A stretch of 64,000 nt of DNA from Litoribacter populi (GTDB lineage Bacteria; Bacteroidota; Bacteroidia; Cytophagales; Cyclobacteriaceae): positions 273,452 to 337,451 of the forward strand of contig NZ_VMKN01000002.1 of the NCBI RefSeq assembly GCF_007483685.1, read 5' to 3'. The stretch's first letter is position 1. Each line of letters begins with the position of its first letter. The notes under the pieces are model-generated. The model was not told where the DNA came from and searched no databases. It saw only the letters and a program-made list of their open reading frames with translations. A program made the translations under genes and the position numbers. Positions 23,855-32,519 of the stretch are shown here, one piece after another.

Positions 23855-25735
23855 TTAACGCTGAAAAAAGCTGTGTAATTTATTTAAATCTAATTTGATG
23901 AAGGTTTTGTTTCCCGAAACGCCATAATTGGGATTTTGGCAGGCAAATAACTGGCCCACCAGTGTTTCCATTTCTTGTGCCTTAAGCACTTTTCCCTTTT
24001 TGATGGAGGATCTTTTAGCCAGGGATCTTGCTAGGTTCTCCTTATTGTCTATAGAAAGCTCCGATTTAAAATACTTAAATTGTTCTAAAAGCCCTTCAAA
24101 GAGATCCTTTTCATTGTTGATATAAATATCGGCTGGCACCCCGTTGATCACTACAGTGTGCTGGCCAAATTCTTCCACAAGAAACCCGAGACTGTTGAGC
24201 TCTTCATGAAGATCCATAACCAATGAAAAGTCTGCAGGACTCAGTCTAAGACTTTGCGGAAATAGACATTGCTGCGAAGCCCCTTGCGTATTTCTTAGCT
24301 GCTTGATGTATCGTTCATACAATATACGCTCATGAGTGGCCTGTTGATCTAAGATAAGCAATCCTGTTGACATCTGAGCTACAATGTATGTTTGCTCCAC
24401 CTGAAAGGTGGCCCCAGTGGCCGCAATCGGCGCAGGTGTTACTGACTCTTCGTCCCTTGCTTGTACCGGCTCCTCAGAATTCACCTTGCTGGAAAAGGTC
24501 ATCATTTCGGAACTGTCAGTTTCCTCCTTTTTCCATTGCGCCCTTTCGGAGGAGGCATCCTCTCTATTACTCAAGGCATCCTGCTCAAAGAGTTTTTCCC
24601 AACCGGTGGCATCCTGTTTTTTAAAGGATGGCACGGAATGAGTCTTATAACTATTTTCCTGCTTAACCTCTTGTTTCTGACCCTCATCCCGCTTGAAAGT
24701 CTCGGTGAAATTGACATCCATGCTAAAATCAAGGGTAGGCACCACGTTGTGAGCCCCTAGAGCCTGCTTAACAGCAGACCTGACCACGGCATATATGGTC
24801 CGCTCATCGTCAAATTTGATTTCGGTTTTGGTTGGATGCACGTTGATATCAATGTGCGTAGGATCCAAATCCAGAAACAGGCAATAAAAAGGATGGCTCT
24901 CACCTGGCATCAGCCCTTCAAAGGCATTGGTGACGGCGTGATGCAGGTAGTTGCTTTTTATGAACCTGTTGTTGACAAAGAAGTACTGCTCCCCTCTGGA
25001 CTTTTTAGCATTTTCAGGTTTGCCCACATAGCCATGGATATTTAGATGAGGCGTTTCCTCCTGGCATGGCACAAGCTGCCCCTGATAATTTTTTCCAAAT
25101 ACGCCAACAATCCTTTGACTGAGTTTGCCAGGACTTAACTTGAAAAGCTCCATGTCGTTTTGCATAAGTGAAAATCCAATTTCAGGATAAGCCAAGGCAA
25201 CCCTTTGGAACTCCTCCACGATGTGCCGCATCTCTATGGGATTGGACTTGAGAAAGTTTCTTCTTGCTGGCACGTTAAAAAACAGGTTTTTGATGGCAAT
25301 GGAGGTTCCAGTAGAACAAACCACTGGTTCCTGTTTTTTTACTTCCGAGCCTTCAATACAGATCAAGGTTCCCAACTCCTCATCGGCGGTGCGGGTTTTC
25401 ATTTCCACTTGGGCCACAGCTGCAATGGAAGCCATCGCCTCTCCTCTGAAGCCAAATGTTTTGATAGCAAAAAGATCCTCTGATTGGCGGATCTTGGAAG
25501 TAGCATGTCGTTCAAAGCTCATACGGGCATCGGTCGGGGACATTCCTCGACCATTGTCGATCACCTGAATGAGCGCCTTGCCAGACTCTTTGACGAATAC
25601 CTGTATATTGTCGGCCCCTGCATCCACTGCATTCTCCATCATTTCCTTCAGGGCAGACGCAGGCCTTTGAACCACCTCACCGGCTGCTATCTGGTTGGCG
25701 ATAGCATCGGGAAGCAGTTGTATAATATCACTCAT
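23855..25735 (-). CDS. mutL: DNA mismatch repair protein MutL
   Basis: A 626-residue protein. The N-terminal GHKL ATPase is intact: ENAVDAGA, DNGRGMS, FGFRGEAMASIA and the ATP lid. The linker (about 340-440) is rich in Glu, Ser and Lys. The C-terminal dimerisation domain has DQQATHERILYE near residue 460 where endonuclease-type MutL has DQHA(x2)E(x4)E, and CQNPNYG near residue 600 where CPHGRP is usual. MutL couples MutS mismatch recognition to strand incision. Whether this protein incises DNA itself is doubtful from these substitutions. Its start overlaps the upstream membrane-protein gene by 8 bases. Confidence 0.95.
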   Translation of the reverse strand: MSDIIQLLPDAIANQIAAGEVVQRPASALKEMMENAVDAGADNIQVFVKESGKALIQVIDNGRGMSPTDARMSFERHATSKIRQSEDLFAIKTFGFRGEAMASIAAVAQVEMKTRTADEELGTLICIEGSEVKKQEPVVCSTGTSIAIKNLFFNVPARRNFLKSNPIEMRHIVEEFQRVALAYPEIGFSLMQNDMELFKLSPGKLSQRIVGVFGKNYQGQLVPCQEETPHLNIHGYVGKPENAKKSRGEQYFFVNNRFIKSNYLHHAVTNAFEGLMPGESHPFYCLFLDLDPTHIDINVHPTKTEIKFDDERTIYAVVRSAVKQALGAHNVVPTLDFSMDVNFTETFKRDEGQKQEVKQENSYKTHSVPSFKKQDATGWEKLFEQDALSNREDASSERAQWKKEETDSSEMMTFSSKVNSEEPVQARDEESVTPAPIAATGATFQVEQTYIVAQMSTGLLILDQQATHERILYERYIKQLRNTQGASQQCLFPQSLRLSPADFSLVMDLHEELNSLGFLVEEFGQHTVVINGVPADIYINNEKDLFEGLLEQFKYFKSELSIDNKENLARSLAKRSSIKKGKVLKAQEMETLVGQLFACQNPNYGVSGNKTFIKLDLNKLHSFFQR

Positions 25736-26138
25736 GTTTCTTTTTTCCTTTTAACCTGAAAAAGACAAGCACCAAAGCTCCTGTAGCAATTAATACAAGG
25801 AGCGCATAGAGAGCGGCATTTCCATAGTAAATATACCCAAAAACACCCACCATCAGAATTACAAAAATAAACATCCGTAATAGGCCCGCACTGGACAAAC
25901 CTGAAGAGCTACTTTTCCGTAAACTAGCTTGGGTAAATGCTCCTCTTAATGAGGAAGAACGACTTTTTCCAAAACTTTCTTCCCCATACTCATCCGGATG
26001 CAAAACACCCTTTGACTCCAATTCTTTTTGGATTCTCGAAGTCCGCTGCTCGATTTCTTCTTTTACCGGATCGTAAAATCTGGGCTTGATAGCAAATCGT
26101 TGATGAGAGGTGGATGTAAATAATGATGGGAGTTTCAT
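25728..26138 (-). CDS. Hypothetical two-helix membrane protein upstream of mutL
   Basis: A 136-residue protein. The first 85 residues are hydrophilic and basic/Ser-rich (FYDPVKEEIEQRTSRIQKEL, then a Ser-Arg-Lys stretch). Two transmembrane helices follow (about 88-105 and 107-126), then a GKKKHE tail. Small proteins of this kind occur next to mutL in other Bacteroidota and have been mislabelled as riboflavin synthase subunits, as I recall; nothing here supports that. It overlaps mutL by 8 bases and leads the operon. Function unknown. Confidence 0.8.
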   Translation of the reverse strand: MKLPSLFTSTSHQRFAIKPRFYDPVKEEIEQRTSRIQKELESKGVLHPDEYGEESFGKSRSSSLRGAFTQASLRKSSSSGLSSAGLLRMFIFVILMVGVFGYIYYGNAALYALLVLIATGALVLVFFRLKGKKKHE

Positions 26139-26231
26139 GAGTCAAAATTTTCGGTTGTCACTTGAATACGTTACTTAAATAAACTTATTCCACTTTATCA
26201 CAATACAATAGGCCTGGGACAAGTTATTGTG

Positions 26232-26239
26232 TAAGTTTG
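26232..26239 (+). promoter_or_regulatory. Candidate -7 box of the GH3/serine hydrolase gene
   Basis: TAAGTTTG fits the TAnnTTTG consensus; no TTG stands at the ideal distance upstream. The expected transcript would have a leader of about 65 bases carrying the palindrome GTTGTACAAC at 26258-26267. Confidence 0.45.
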
Positions 26240-26309
26240 ACGTTGCAGTACAGACAAGTTGTACAACAAAGTTATTTTAAATTTTAAGCAATAAAAATTA
26301 AACATTTAC

Positions 26310-29306
26310 ATGCAAAGAAAAGTTTGGCAGGCCCTGATGACAGTGATGTTAACTACCTCATGTCTGTTGGCCGGCGGGAAAGGCCCTAATGACCGCGATC
26401 CTTTGGCAACAAAGGACAGTCATAGACAGGACCAGTGGGTTGACAGTGTTTTTCATTCGATGACCTTTGAAGAAAGGCTGGGCCAGCTGTTTATGGTGGC
26501 AGCCTATTCCAACAAAGATGAAAAGCACAAGCAGGAGATTGCCAAACTCATCCAGGAGGAACACCTGGGCGGACTTATATTTTTCCAAGGCGGCCCGGTC
26601 AGGCAGGCCCGCCTGACTAATTATTACCAATCCATTTCCAAAACCCCACTATATCTTGCCATGGATGCCGAATGGGGCATCAGCATGAGACTGGATTCCA
26701 TGATGCAGTACCCAAAGCAGATGACTTTGGGAGCCATTCAGGATGACAGGTTGGTTTACAACATGGGAAAAGAAATTGCCCGCCAGTTTAAGGAACTGGG
26801 TATGCATATCAATTTTGCCCCGGTGGTGGATGTGAATTCCAATCCTCAAAACCCGGTGATTGGCTATCGTGCCTTCGGCGAGCAAAAAGAATTAGTGACC
26901 CAAAAATCACTTGCCTATATGAAGGGCATGCAGGATCATGGTATCATGGCCAACGCCAAACATTTCCCAGGTCATGGCGATACAGAATCTGACAGCCATT
27001 ATACCCTTCCGGTAATCAAGCATAGCGAGGAAAGGATCCGTGACATTGACCTTTACCCCTATCAGGCCCTGATCGATCAGGATTTGATGAGTGTAATGGT
27101 GGCCCACTTACATGTACCAAGCTTGGACAGCGAGCCAAACCGAGCCACTACCCTTTCCAAAAAGGTGGTTACGGATATTTTAAAGGACGAGATGAACTTC
27201 AACGGTCTGATATTCACAGATGCACTCAACATGAAAGGGGTAAGCTCATTTCATAAACCTGGAGAAGTTGATCTTTTGGCTTTGTTGGCAGGAAATGACA
27301 TATTGCTTTATTCTCAGGATGTAGCGAAGGCAAAACAGCTGATCTTGGAAGCAGTGAAGGATGGAAAAATCACCCAGGAAGACATTGACGGACGTATCAA
27401 GAAAGTATTGCGGGCCAAATATTGGAGTGGCCTGCATCAGCAAAAGCCGATCGACACCCACAGACTGGTGGAAAGAATTAACACCAACCATACCAAAGGG
27501 GTGATTGAGGAATTGTATGCATCTTCAATCAGTGTAATTGCAAATCAGAACAATTTCCTTCCTCTGAAAAACATCGACATGCTTAATATGGCATCGATCA
27601 CAATCGGTGGAGGGCAAGGAAAAGATTTCAAAAAGCAGCTTTCCAAATATGGTAAGTTTTCCCATTTCGATCTTCCCAAAAACCCATCCTCATTGGATTA
27701 CAGAAACCTTGAAGCCAGTCTGCAGGGTAGCAACACCATTGTGGTGGGCTTTACCGGAATGACCAACAATCCGAAGCGAAATTTCGGATTGAACGAAAGC
27801 GATATTTTCTTTATTAAAAAATTAAGTGAAAAATTCAATGTCATCACTGTGATGTTTGGCAACAGCTACGGTGCCAAACAATTAGACGGCCTGCCTCATG
27901 TGGTGATGGCTTATGAAGAAAATGAATTTACGGAGAAATTAGTACCTCAGGTGATATTTGGAGCCAGAGCTGCAGAAGGTAGACTTCCGGTGACGGTCAG
28001 CAAAAAGTACCCTTTTGGATCAGGTGTGGATACTAAAAAACTATCCCGACTGGCTTATAGCACCCCAGAAACACAAGGTGTGGACAGCAGATCTTTGCTT
28101 GAAATTGACCGGAAGATGAATGAGGCTATCCAAAAGAAAGCCACCCCAGGAGGTGTGGTATTGGTAGCTAAGAACGGCCATGTCATTTTCGAAAAAGCTT
28201 ATGGTCACTTGGATTACCAGAAAAGCCGGCCGGTAACTACTGAAACGGTTTATGACCTAGCCTCCATTACCAAGGTGATGTCCACCACTTCAGCTGTCAT
28301 GTTTTTGCAAAGCCAGCAATTGCTTGACATGGAGGCTCCTATTTCTCAATACCTGCCTGACCTGAAAGACACTAACAAGGGTAAGATCAAAATTAAAGAT
28401 CTAATGACACATGAGGCCGGGCTGAAACCTTATATTCCTTTCCACTCCAAAACTCTGGAAGGAGGAAAATGGAAAAATGAATTCTACAGTGCTCACGAAA
28501 TGGACGGGTACAATGTTCAACTTGGCACCAATATGTTCGCCATCAACACCCTAAGAGACAGCCTTTGGCAATGGTCTTTGGATGCCGACATGAAAGTCCT
28601 CCCAAAAGGCCAAACCAAATACGATTATACCTATTCCGACGTCGGTATGTACATTATGCAGAGAGTGACGGAAAGGTTACTTAATCAACCCTTGAACGAC
28701 TTCATGGAGCACAATTTCTATGAGCCACTCGGACTATACACCTTAACCTATCTACCGCACCGTAAACTTGATTTAGATCTGATTGCCCCTACCGAGGAGG
28801 ATAAGTTTTTCAGGAAGCACCTTGTCAGAGGATTTGTTCACGATCAAGGAGCTGCAATGTATGGCGGTGTTGCAGGACATGCTGGACTCTTTGGTACAGC
28901 TAATGACTTGGCCGTGATGATGCAGATGCTATTGCAAGGTGGGAAATATGGAGATGTTCATTTGCTAGATGAGAAAACCGTTCATGAATTTACTAAAAGG
29001 CAGTCTGCCCAAAGCCGACGGGGCTGGGGATGGGACAAACCTGAAGTGGAAAAAGGCAAAAATGGATCTACAGGTAAGCTGGCTCCCAAAAGCACTTTTG
29101 GACATACCGGGTTTACAGGCACAGCTGTGTGGGCAGACCCTGACAACCAGCTCATTTACGTCTTCCTTTCCAACCGGGTTTATCCAGATGCTAGTAATAA
29201 TACCCTGTTGAAAGAAGGATACAGGACTGAAATACATGATATCATATACAAATCACTTCGATACGAATCATTAAATAATTACGCCCAGGTGAACAAAATT
29301 GATTAA
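26310..29306 (+). CDS. GH3 beta-N-acetylhexosaminidase fused to a class C beta-lactamase-like serine hydrolase
   Basis: A 998-residue fusion with an N-terminal signal peptide or lipoprotein signal (TVMLTTSCLLAGG). Residues about 40-400 are a GH3 NagZ-type barrel with KHFPGHGDTESDSHYTLP (about 217-234), whose His-Asp pair is the characteristic acid/base of NagZ-like enzymes. Residues about 405-590 form the GH3 C-terminal domain. Residues about 600-980 are a beta-lactamase/penicillin-binding-protein fold with SITK (SxxK, about 652-655), YSDVG (YxN-like) and FGHTGFTG (HTG). Such fusions are known in Bacteroidota and are thought to act on peptidoglycan fragments in the periplasm. bshA follows after a hairpin. 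Confidence 0.92.
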   Translation: MQRKVWQALMTVMLTTSCLLAGGKGPNDRDPLATKDSHRQDQWVDSVFHSMTFEERLGQLFMVAAYSNKDEKHKQEIAKLIQEEHLGGLIFFQGGPVRQARLTNYYQSISKTPLYLAMDAEWGISMRLDSMMQYPKQMTLGAIQDDRLVYNMGKEIARQFKELGMHINFAPVVDVNSNPQNPVIGYRAFGEQKELVTQKSLAYMKGMQDHGIMANAKHFPGHGDTESDSHYTLPVIKHSEERIRDIDLYPYQALIDQDLMSVMVAHLHVPSLDSEPNRATTLSKKVVTDILKDEMNFNGLIFTDALNMKGVSSFHKPGEVDLLALLAGNDILLYSQDVAKAKQLILEAVKDGKITQEDIDGRIKKVLRAKYWSGLHQQKPIDTHRLVERINTNHTKGVIEELYASSISVIANQNNFLPLKNIDMLNMASITIGGGQGKDFKKQLSKYGKFSHFDLPKNPSSLDYRNLEASLQGSNTIVVGFTGMTNNPKRNFGLNESDIFFIKKLSEKFNVITVMFGNSYGAKQLDGLPHVVMAYEENEFTEKLVPQVIFGARAAEGRLPVTVSKKYPFGSGVDTKKLSRLAYSTPETQGVDSRSLLEIDRKMNEAIQKKATPGGVVLVAKNGHVIFEKAYGHLDYQKSRPVTTETVYDLASITKVMSTTSAVMFLQSQQLLDMEAPISQYLPDLKDTNKGKIKIKDLMTHEAGLKPYIPFHSKTLEGGKWKNEFYSAHEMDGYNVQLGTNMFAINTLRDSLWQWSLDADMKVLPKGQTKYDYTYSDVGMYIMQRVTERLLNQPLNDFMEHNFYEPLGLYTLTYLPHRKLDLDLIAPTEEDKFFRKHLVRGFVHDQGAAMYGGVAGHAGLFGTANDLAVMMQMLLQGGKYGDVHLLDEKTVHEFTKRQSAQSRRGWGWDKPEVEKGKNGSTGKLAPKSTFGHTGFTGTAVWADPDNQLIYVFLSNRVYPDASNNTLLKEGYRTEIHDIIYKSLRYESLNNYAQVNKID

Positions 29307-29356
29307 GATTCGTGTTAAAGGAGTATTGAATAAAAGCTTTACAAAATTTGGAATAG

Positions 29357-29382
29357 GGCGTCCCTATATTTTTTGGGACGCC
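29357..29382 (+). terminator. Strong hairpin between the GH3 fusion gene and bshA
   Basis: A perfect GC-rich 8-bp stem (29357-29364 with 29375-29382) encloses a T-rich 10-base loop. The downstream tail is not T-rich, so it may act as a processing or stability hairpin rather than a classic terminator. Confidence 0.5.
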
Positions 29383-29404
29383 ACTTTCTACTAACTCCTT
29401 ACAT

Positions 29405-30544
29405 ATGAGAATCGGAATTGTCTGTTACCCAACTTTTGGCGGTAGTGGAGTAGTGGCCACAGAGCTTGGCAAGGCACTTGCAAAAGAAGGTCATGAAATC
29501 CATTTCATCACCTACAGACAGCCCTCCAGGTTGGATTTTTTCAGTGCCAACCTTTTCTACCATGAGGTAGACATCAAAAGTTACCCTCTCTTTGAGCATG
29601 CACCTTATGAACTAGCCTTGGCCAGTAAGATGGTCAATGTGGTGAGGTATGAGAAACTTGATCTTCTGCACGTGCATTATGCCATTCCGCATGCTTCAGC
29701 TGCCTATATGGCTAAACAGATCCTAAAAACAAAAGGCATACATATACCGGTAGTCACCACCCTTCACGGTACCGACATTACCTTGGTGGGCAAAGATCCC
29801 TCTTATGAGCCTGTGGTTACATTCAGCATCAACCAATCAGACGGTGTGACTGCGGTATCTGAAGATCTCAAAAAAGCCACTTTTGATCATTTTGAAATCC
29901 AGAAAGAAATTGAAGTCATTCCTAACTTCATTGATTTGGAAAGATTCAAACGGCAGAAAAAAGAACATTTCAAAAAAGCTATTTGTCCGAATGATGAAAA
30001 GCTGATCGTACATACTTCCAATTTTCGAAAGGTGAAAAGAGTAGAGGATGTAATCTATGTTTTTGACAAATTGCGAAAGGTCATTCCCGTTAAGCTTCTA
30101 TTGGTTGGTGATGGCCCCGAAAGGGACAAAATGGAACGCCTCTGTAGGGAACTTGGCACCTGCGAAGATGTGAGGTTTTTGGGTAAACTGGATGCCGTAG
30201 AGGAAGTGCTCTCGGTGGCAGACCTCTTCGTTATGCCATCTGAAAAGGAAAGCTTTGGTTTGGCCGCTTTGGAAGCCATGGCCTGCGAAGTTCCGATTTT
30301 GTCATCGAATGCAGGAGGAATCCCCGAACTAAACATAGACGGAGTGACCGGGTTCAATTGTAATGTCGGTGATGTAGACACGATGACAGATCGTGCTTTG
30401 GAAATTCTTTCCTCAAAAAATCTACCTGGCTTTAAAGCAAGAGCTTTGGCCAGAGCCAAAGAATTTGATGTTTCAAATATTTTACCCCTCTATGAGTCTT
30501 TTTATAAGAAGACTATCGAAAACTCTCTGGAAACAGCAAAATAA
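29405..30544 (+). CDS. bshA: N-acetyl-alpha-D-glucosaminyl L-malate synthase BshA
   Basis: A 379-residue GT4 glycosyltransferase that joins GlcNAc from UDP-GlcNAc to L-malate, the first step of bacillithiol synthesis. The N-terminus MRIGIVCYPTFGGSGVVATE is diagnostic of BshA. Other blocks are HVHYAIPHASAAY, TLHGTDITLVG, SNFRKVKRVEDV and the donor motif PSEKESFGLAALEAMA (about residues 279-294). Normal length, cytoplasmic. Its position after a GH3/serine hydrolase gene is a pairing I recall from related genomes. No other bacillithiol gene lies in this window. Confidence 0.95.
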   Translation: MRIGIVCYPTFGGSGVVATELGKALAKEGHEIHFITYRQPSRLDFFSANLFYHEVDIKSYPLFEHAPYELALASKMVNVVRYEKLDLLHVHYAIPHASAAYMAKQILKTKGIHIPVVTTLHGTDITLVGKDPSYEPVVTFSINQSDGVTAVSEDLKKATFDHFEIQKEIEVIPNFIDLERFKRQKKEHFKKAICPNDEKLIVHTSNFRKVKRVEDVIYVFDKLRKVIPVKLLLVGDGPERDKMERLCRELGTCEDVRFLGKLDAVEEVLSVADLFVMPSEKESFGLAALEAMACEVPILSSNAGGIPELNIDGVTGFNCNVGDVDTMTDRALEILSSKNLPGFKARALARAKEFDVSNILPLYESFYKKTIENSLETAK

Positions 30545-30683
30545 AAACCTGATTTTCACCACATAAATAAATTAAACAAAATAAGATTCCTTTTTACATA
30601 CTTCTAAAGTAGCTTTACCTCAAATTTCACCATTGTTTGGCATAATATTATCTGTAGATATAGTATAATTAATACTGTTTTTT

Positions 30684-31313
30684 ATGAGAAAGATTGGAAG
30701 ACTGGACAGACCGGACAACAGCGGATCGGCTAAGATGTTTGATAATCCGGTTTTGGAAAAAATGTCCAGAACGCACATAAGTATCCCGATCGCCATGTTT
30801 TTAGGTATTGGTACGCTCTCACTATATTTTGCGATCACCATTACCGAGATACCCTATAGTGTAGGTTTAGGTGTCAGCTTGATAGGATTGCTGGCATTCA
30901 CCCTAGTGGAATATGTTATGCATAGGTACTTTTTTCACATGGAACCGGATAGCAAATTGAAAGACAAACTTCAATATTCTGTACATGGCGTACACCATGA
31001 CTATCCTAAGGATAAGGACAGATTGGCCATGCCGCCATTTATCAGTGCTTTTTATGCCTTTGTTTTCTATGTGGTGTTCACCCTTTTGATGAACGACTAT
31101 GCGTTGTACTTTCTTCCCGGATTTTTGGTAGGCTATTCCCTCTATCTGGGAGTTCACTATACAGTACATGCTTACCAGCCACCCAAAAACTTCCTGAAGA
31201 TTCTGTGGGTAAACCATGCTATCCACCATTACAAAGATCCGGATGTGGCATTTGGGGTATCTTCACCCCTTTGGGATTATATATTGGGCACTATGCCGAA
31301 AAGAGACAAGTGA
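30684..31313 (+). CDS. Fatty acid hydroxylase/sterol desaturase family membrane enzyme
   Basis: A 209-residue protein with four hydrophobic segments and the di-iron histidine boxes HRYFFH, HGVHHDYPKDKDR, HYTVHAY and HAIHHYKDP. This is the pattern of the fatty acid 2-hydroxylase/sterol desaturase superfamily. In sphingolipid- or sulfonolipid-making Bacteroidota such enzymes hydroxylate the acyl chain of membrane lipids; that substrate is inference. The gene stands alone after bshA with 139 AT-rich bases upstream, and ends at a terminator directly followed by a heptamer array. Confidence 0.88.
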   Translation: MRKIGRLDRPDNSGSAKMFDNPVLEKMSRTHISIPIAMFLGIGTLSLYFAITITEIPYSVGLGVSLIGLLAFTLVEYVMHRYFFHMEPDSKLKDKLQYSVHGVHHDYPKDKDRLAMPPFISAFYAFVFYVVFTLLMNDYALYFLPGFLVGYSLYLGVHYTVHAYQPPKNFLKILWVNHAIHHYKDPDVAFGVSSPLWDYILGTMPKRDK

Positions 31314-31322
31314 AAACTTATG

Positions 31323-31348
31323 GCCTTCCTTATGGGGAGGCTTTTTTT
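31323..31348 (+). terminator. Terminator of the fatty acid hydroxylase gene
   Basis: A 7-bp stem (31323-31329 with 31335-31341, one U-G pair), a 5-base loop and seven T. Confidence 0.88.
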
Positions 31349-31351
31349 GTT

Positions 31352-31410
31352 GGGTGACGGGTGACGGATGTCGGATGTTGGATGACAGGTGACGGGTGAC
31401 GGATGTGATG
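31352..31410 (+). repeat. Heptamer tandem array, GRTGWCS family
   Basis: About eight 7-bp units such as GGGTGAC, GGATGTC and GGATGAC, starting three bases after the T tract of the preceding terminator and ending 34 bases before the next gene. Confidence 0.88.
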
Positions 31411-31444
31411 TATTAACTTCATTGCGCATTTAAAAAAATAAAGA

Positions 31445-32254
31445 ATGGTGATATCTATTATTGGACTGGGCTGGTTAGGGTTACCGCTAGCTAAACAGCT
31501 AAAACGTAAAGGGCATCAGGTGAAAGGAAGCACCACAACAACTGACAAACTACCTTTGCTTGAGAAGGAAAATATACCCCCCTATCTACTAAACCTAGTC
31601 CCCCACCCCACTGGTCAACAATTCGGAAACCTTTTCCAGACTGATATTTTAATTATTAACATCCCACCAGGTTTAAGAAGCAATCCGGAAACTTATCATC
31701 CTGAACAGGTCAAGTACTTGAAAGCCCTAGCCGAGCAACATGGGGTAAAAAAGATTATATACATCAGCTCCACTTCCATCTATCCCTCTCAAGAAGGCAC
31801 CTTTGATGAAAAGTTTCCCCTTTCGGAAACCAACACCGGAAACCGTGCACTTTGGAAGGCTGAGAATCTCCTCAACAGGGATTCAAGTTTTGATCTGACT
31901 ATCTTGCGTTGCGGGGGACTGATGGGGGAAAAGCGGATACCTGGAAGATACTTCTCTGGAAAAGATGGTGTAGAAGGCAATGTACCTGTTAATTACATTC
32001 ACCAGCATGATGTTATAGGCATAATTGAATGGGTAATTAATAACGACAAATGGAATGAAACCTTCAATGCGGTCAGCCCAAACCACCCACTTCGAAAAGA
32101 AATATACCTTAACAATTCTGAAAAACTAGGCTTTCCTCCACCAGCTTCCTTTTCACCAAATGAACAAAACAGAATCATTTCTTCTGAGAAACTCCTGCAG
32201 AAGGGATATTTGTTTCTCTTTCCCCAACCTTTGGAATACAGGTATTCAACATAA
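31445..32254 (+). CDS. NAD(P)-binding protein, SDR/epimerase-like (YeeZ type)
   Basis: A 269-residue Rossmann-fold protein. The N-terminal dinucleotide-binding loop is IIGLGWLGLPLA (residues 5-16), a GxGxxG variant. Mid-protein YISSTSIYPSQEGTFDE resembles the Ser-Tyr region of extended short-chain dehydrogenases, and FNAVSPNHPLRKEIY near the C-terminus is typical of YeeZ-like proteins. The catalytic Lys of the YxxxK motif is not obvious. The substrate is unknown. It lies between a heptamer array and the sucA upstream region. Confidence 0.75.
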   Translation: MVISIIGLGWLGLPLAKQLKRKGHQVKGSTTTTDKLPLLEKENIPPYLLNLVPHPTGQQFGNLFQTDILIINIPPGLRSNPETYHPEQVKYLKALAEQHGVKKIIYISSTSIYPSQEGTFDEKFPLSETNTGNRALWKAENLLNRDSSFDLTILRCGGLMGEKRIPGRYFSGKDGVEGNVPVNYIHQHDVIGIIEWVINNDKWNETFNAVSPNHPLRKEIYLNNSEKLGFPPPASFSPNEQNRIISSEKLLQKGYLFLFPQPLEYRYST

Positions 32255-32443
32255 TGATTTTCAAAGCTATTGGATGAAAAAATGGAGTTTATAAATATTT
32301 TCACCCTTTTAAAACTAAACAAAACGCCCCTCACCAAAAGTCCTGTCTTAATATTAGCATAACACGTCCAAAAATCCGGAAAGAAACCATAAAACAGAAT
32401 ATATTTCGGCAGGATAAAAATAACAGTACTGAAAATCAGCCTA

Positions 32444-32459
32444 ATTCGTGTACACGAAT
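32444..32459. promoter_or_regulatory. 16-bp perfect palindrome upstream of sucA (candidate operator)
   Basis: ATTCGTGTACACGAAT is fully self-complementary and lies 30 bases upstream of the sucA -7 box. Its size and position suit binding of a dimeric regulator at or near the -33 region. No regulator gene is adjacent. Confidence 0.5.
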
Positions 32460-32489
32460 ATACAATTTTTAAAACAATACATAACTGAC

Positions 32490-32497
32490 TATATTTG
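32490..32497 (+). promoter_or_regulatory. Candidate -7 box of sucA
   Basis: TATATTTG matches TAnnTTTG and lies 22 bases upstream of the sucA ATG at 32520. The -33 region is T-rich but has no TTG. Confidence 0.6.
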
Positions 32498-32519
32498 TCC
32501 TATAAGAAAATACCTTACC

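Noticed and set aside
30545-30683. Promoter of the fatty acid hydroxylase gene
   Set aside because: The region is AT-rich, but no TAnnTTTG box at a sensible distance was found.
32448-32519. In-frame N-terminal extension of sucA from a GTG
   Set aside because: It begins inside the palindrome and upstream of the -7 box; the conserved E1 N-terminus starts at 32520.
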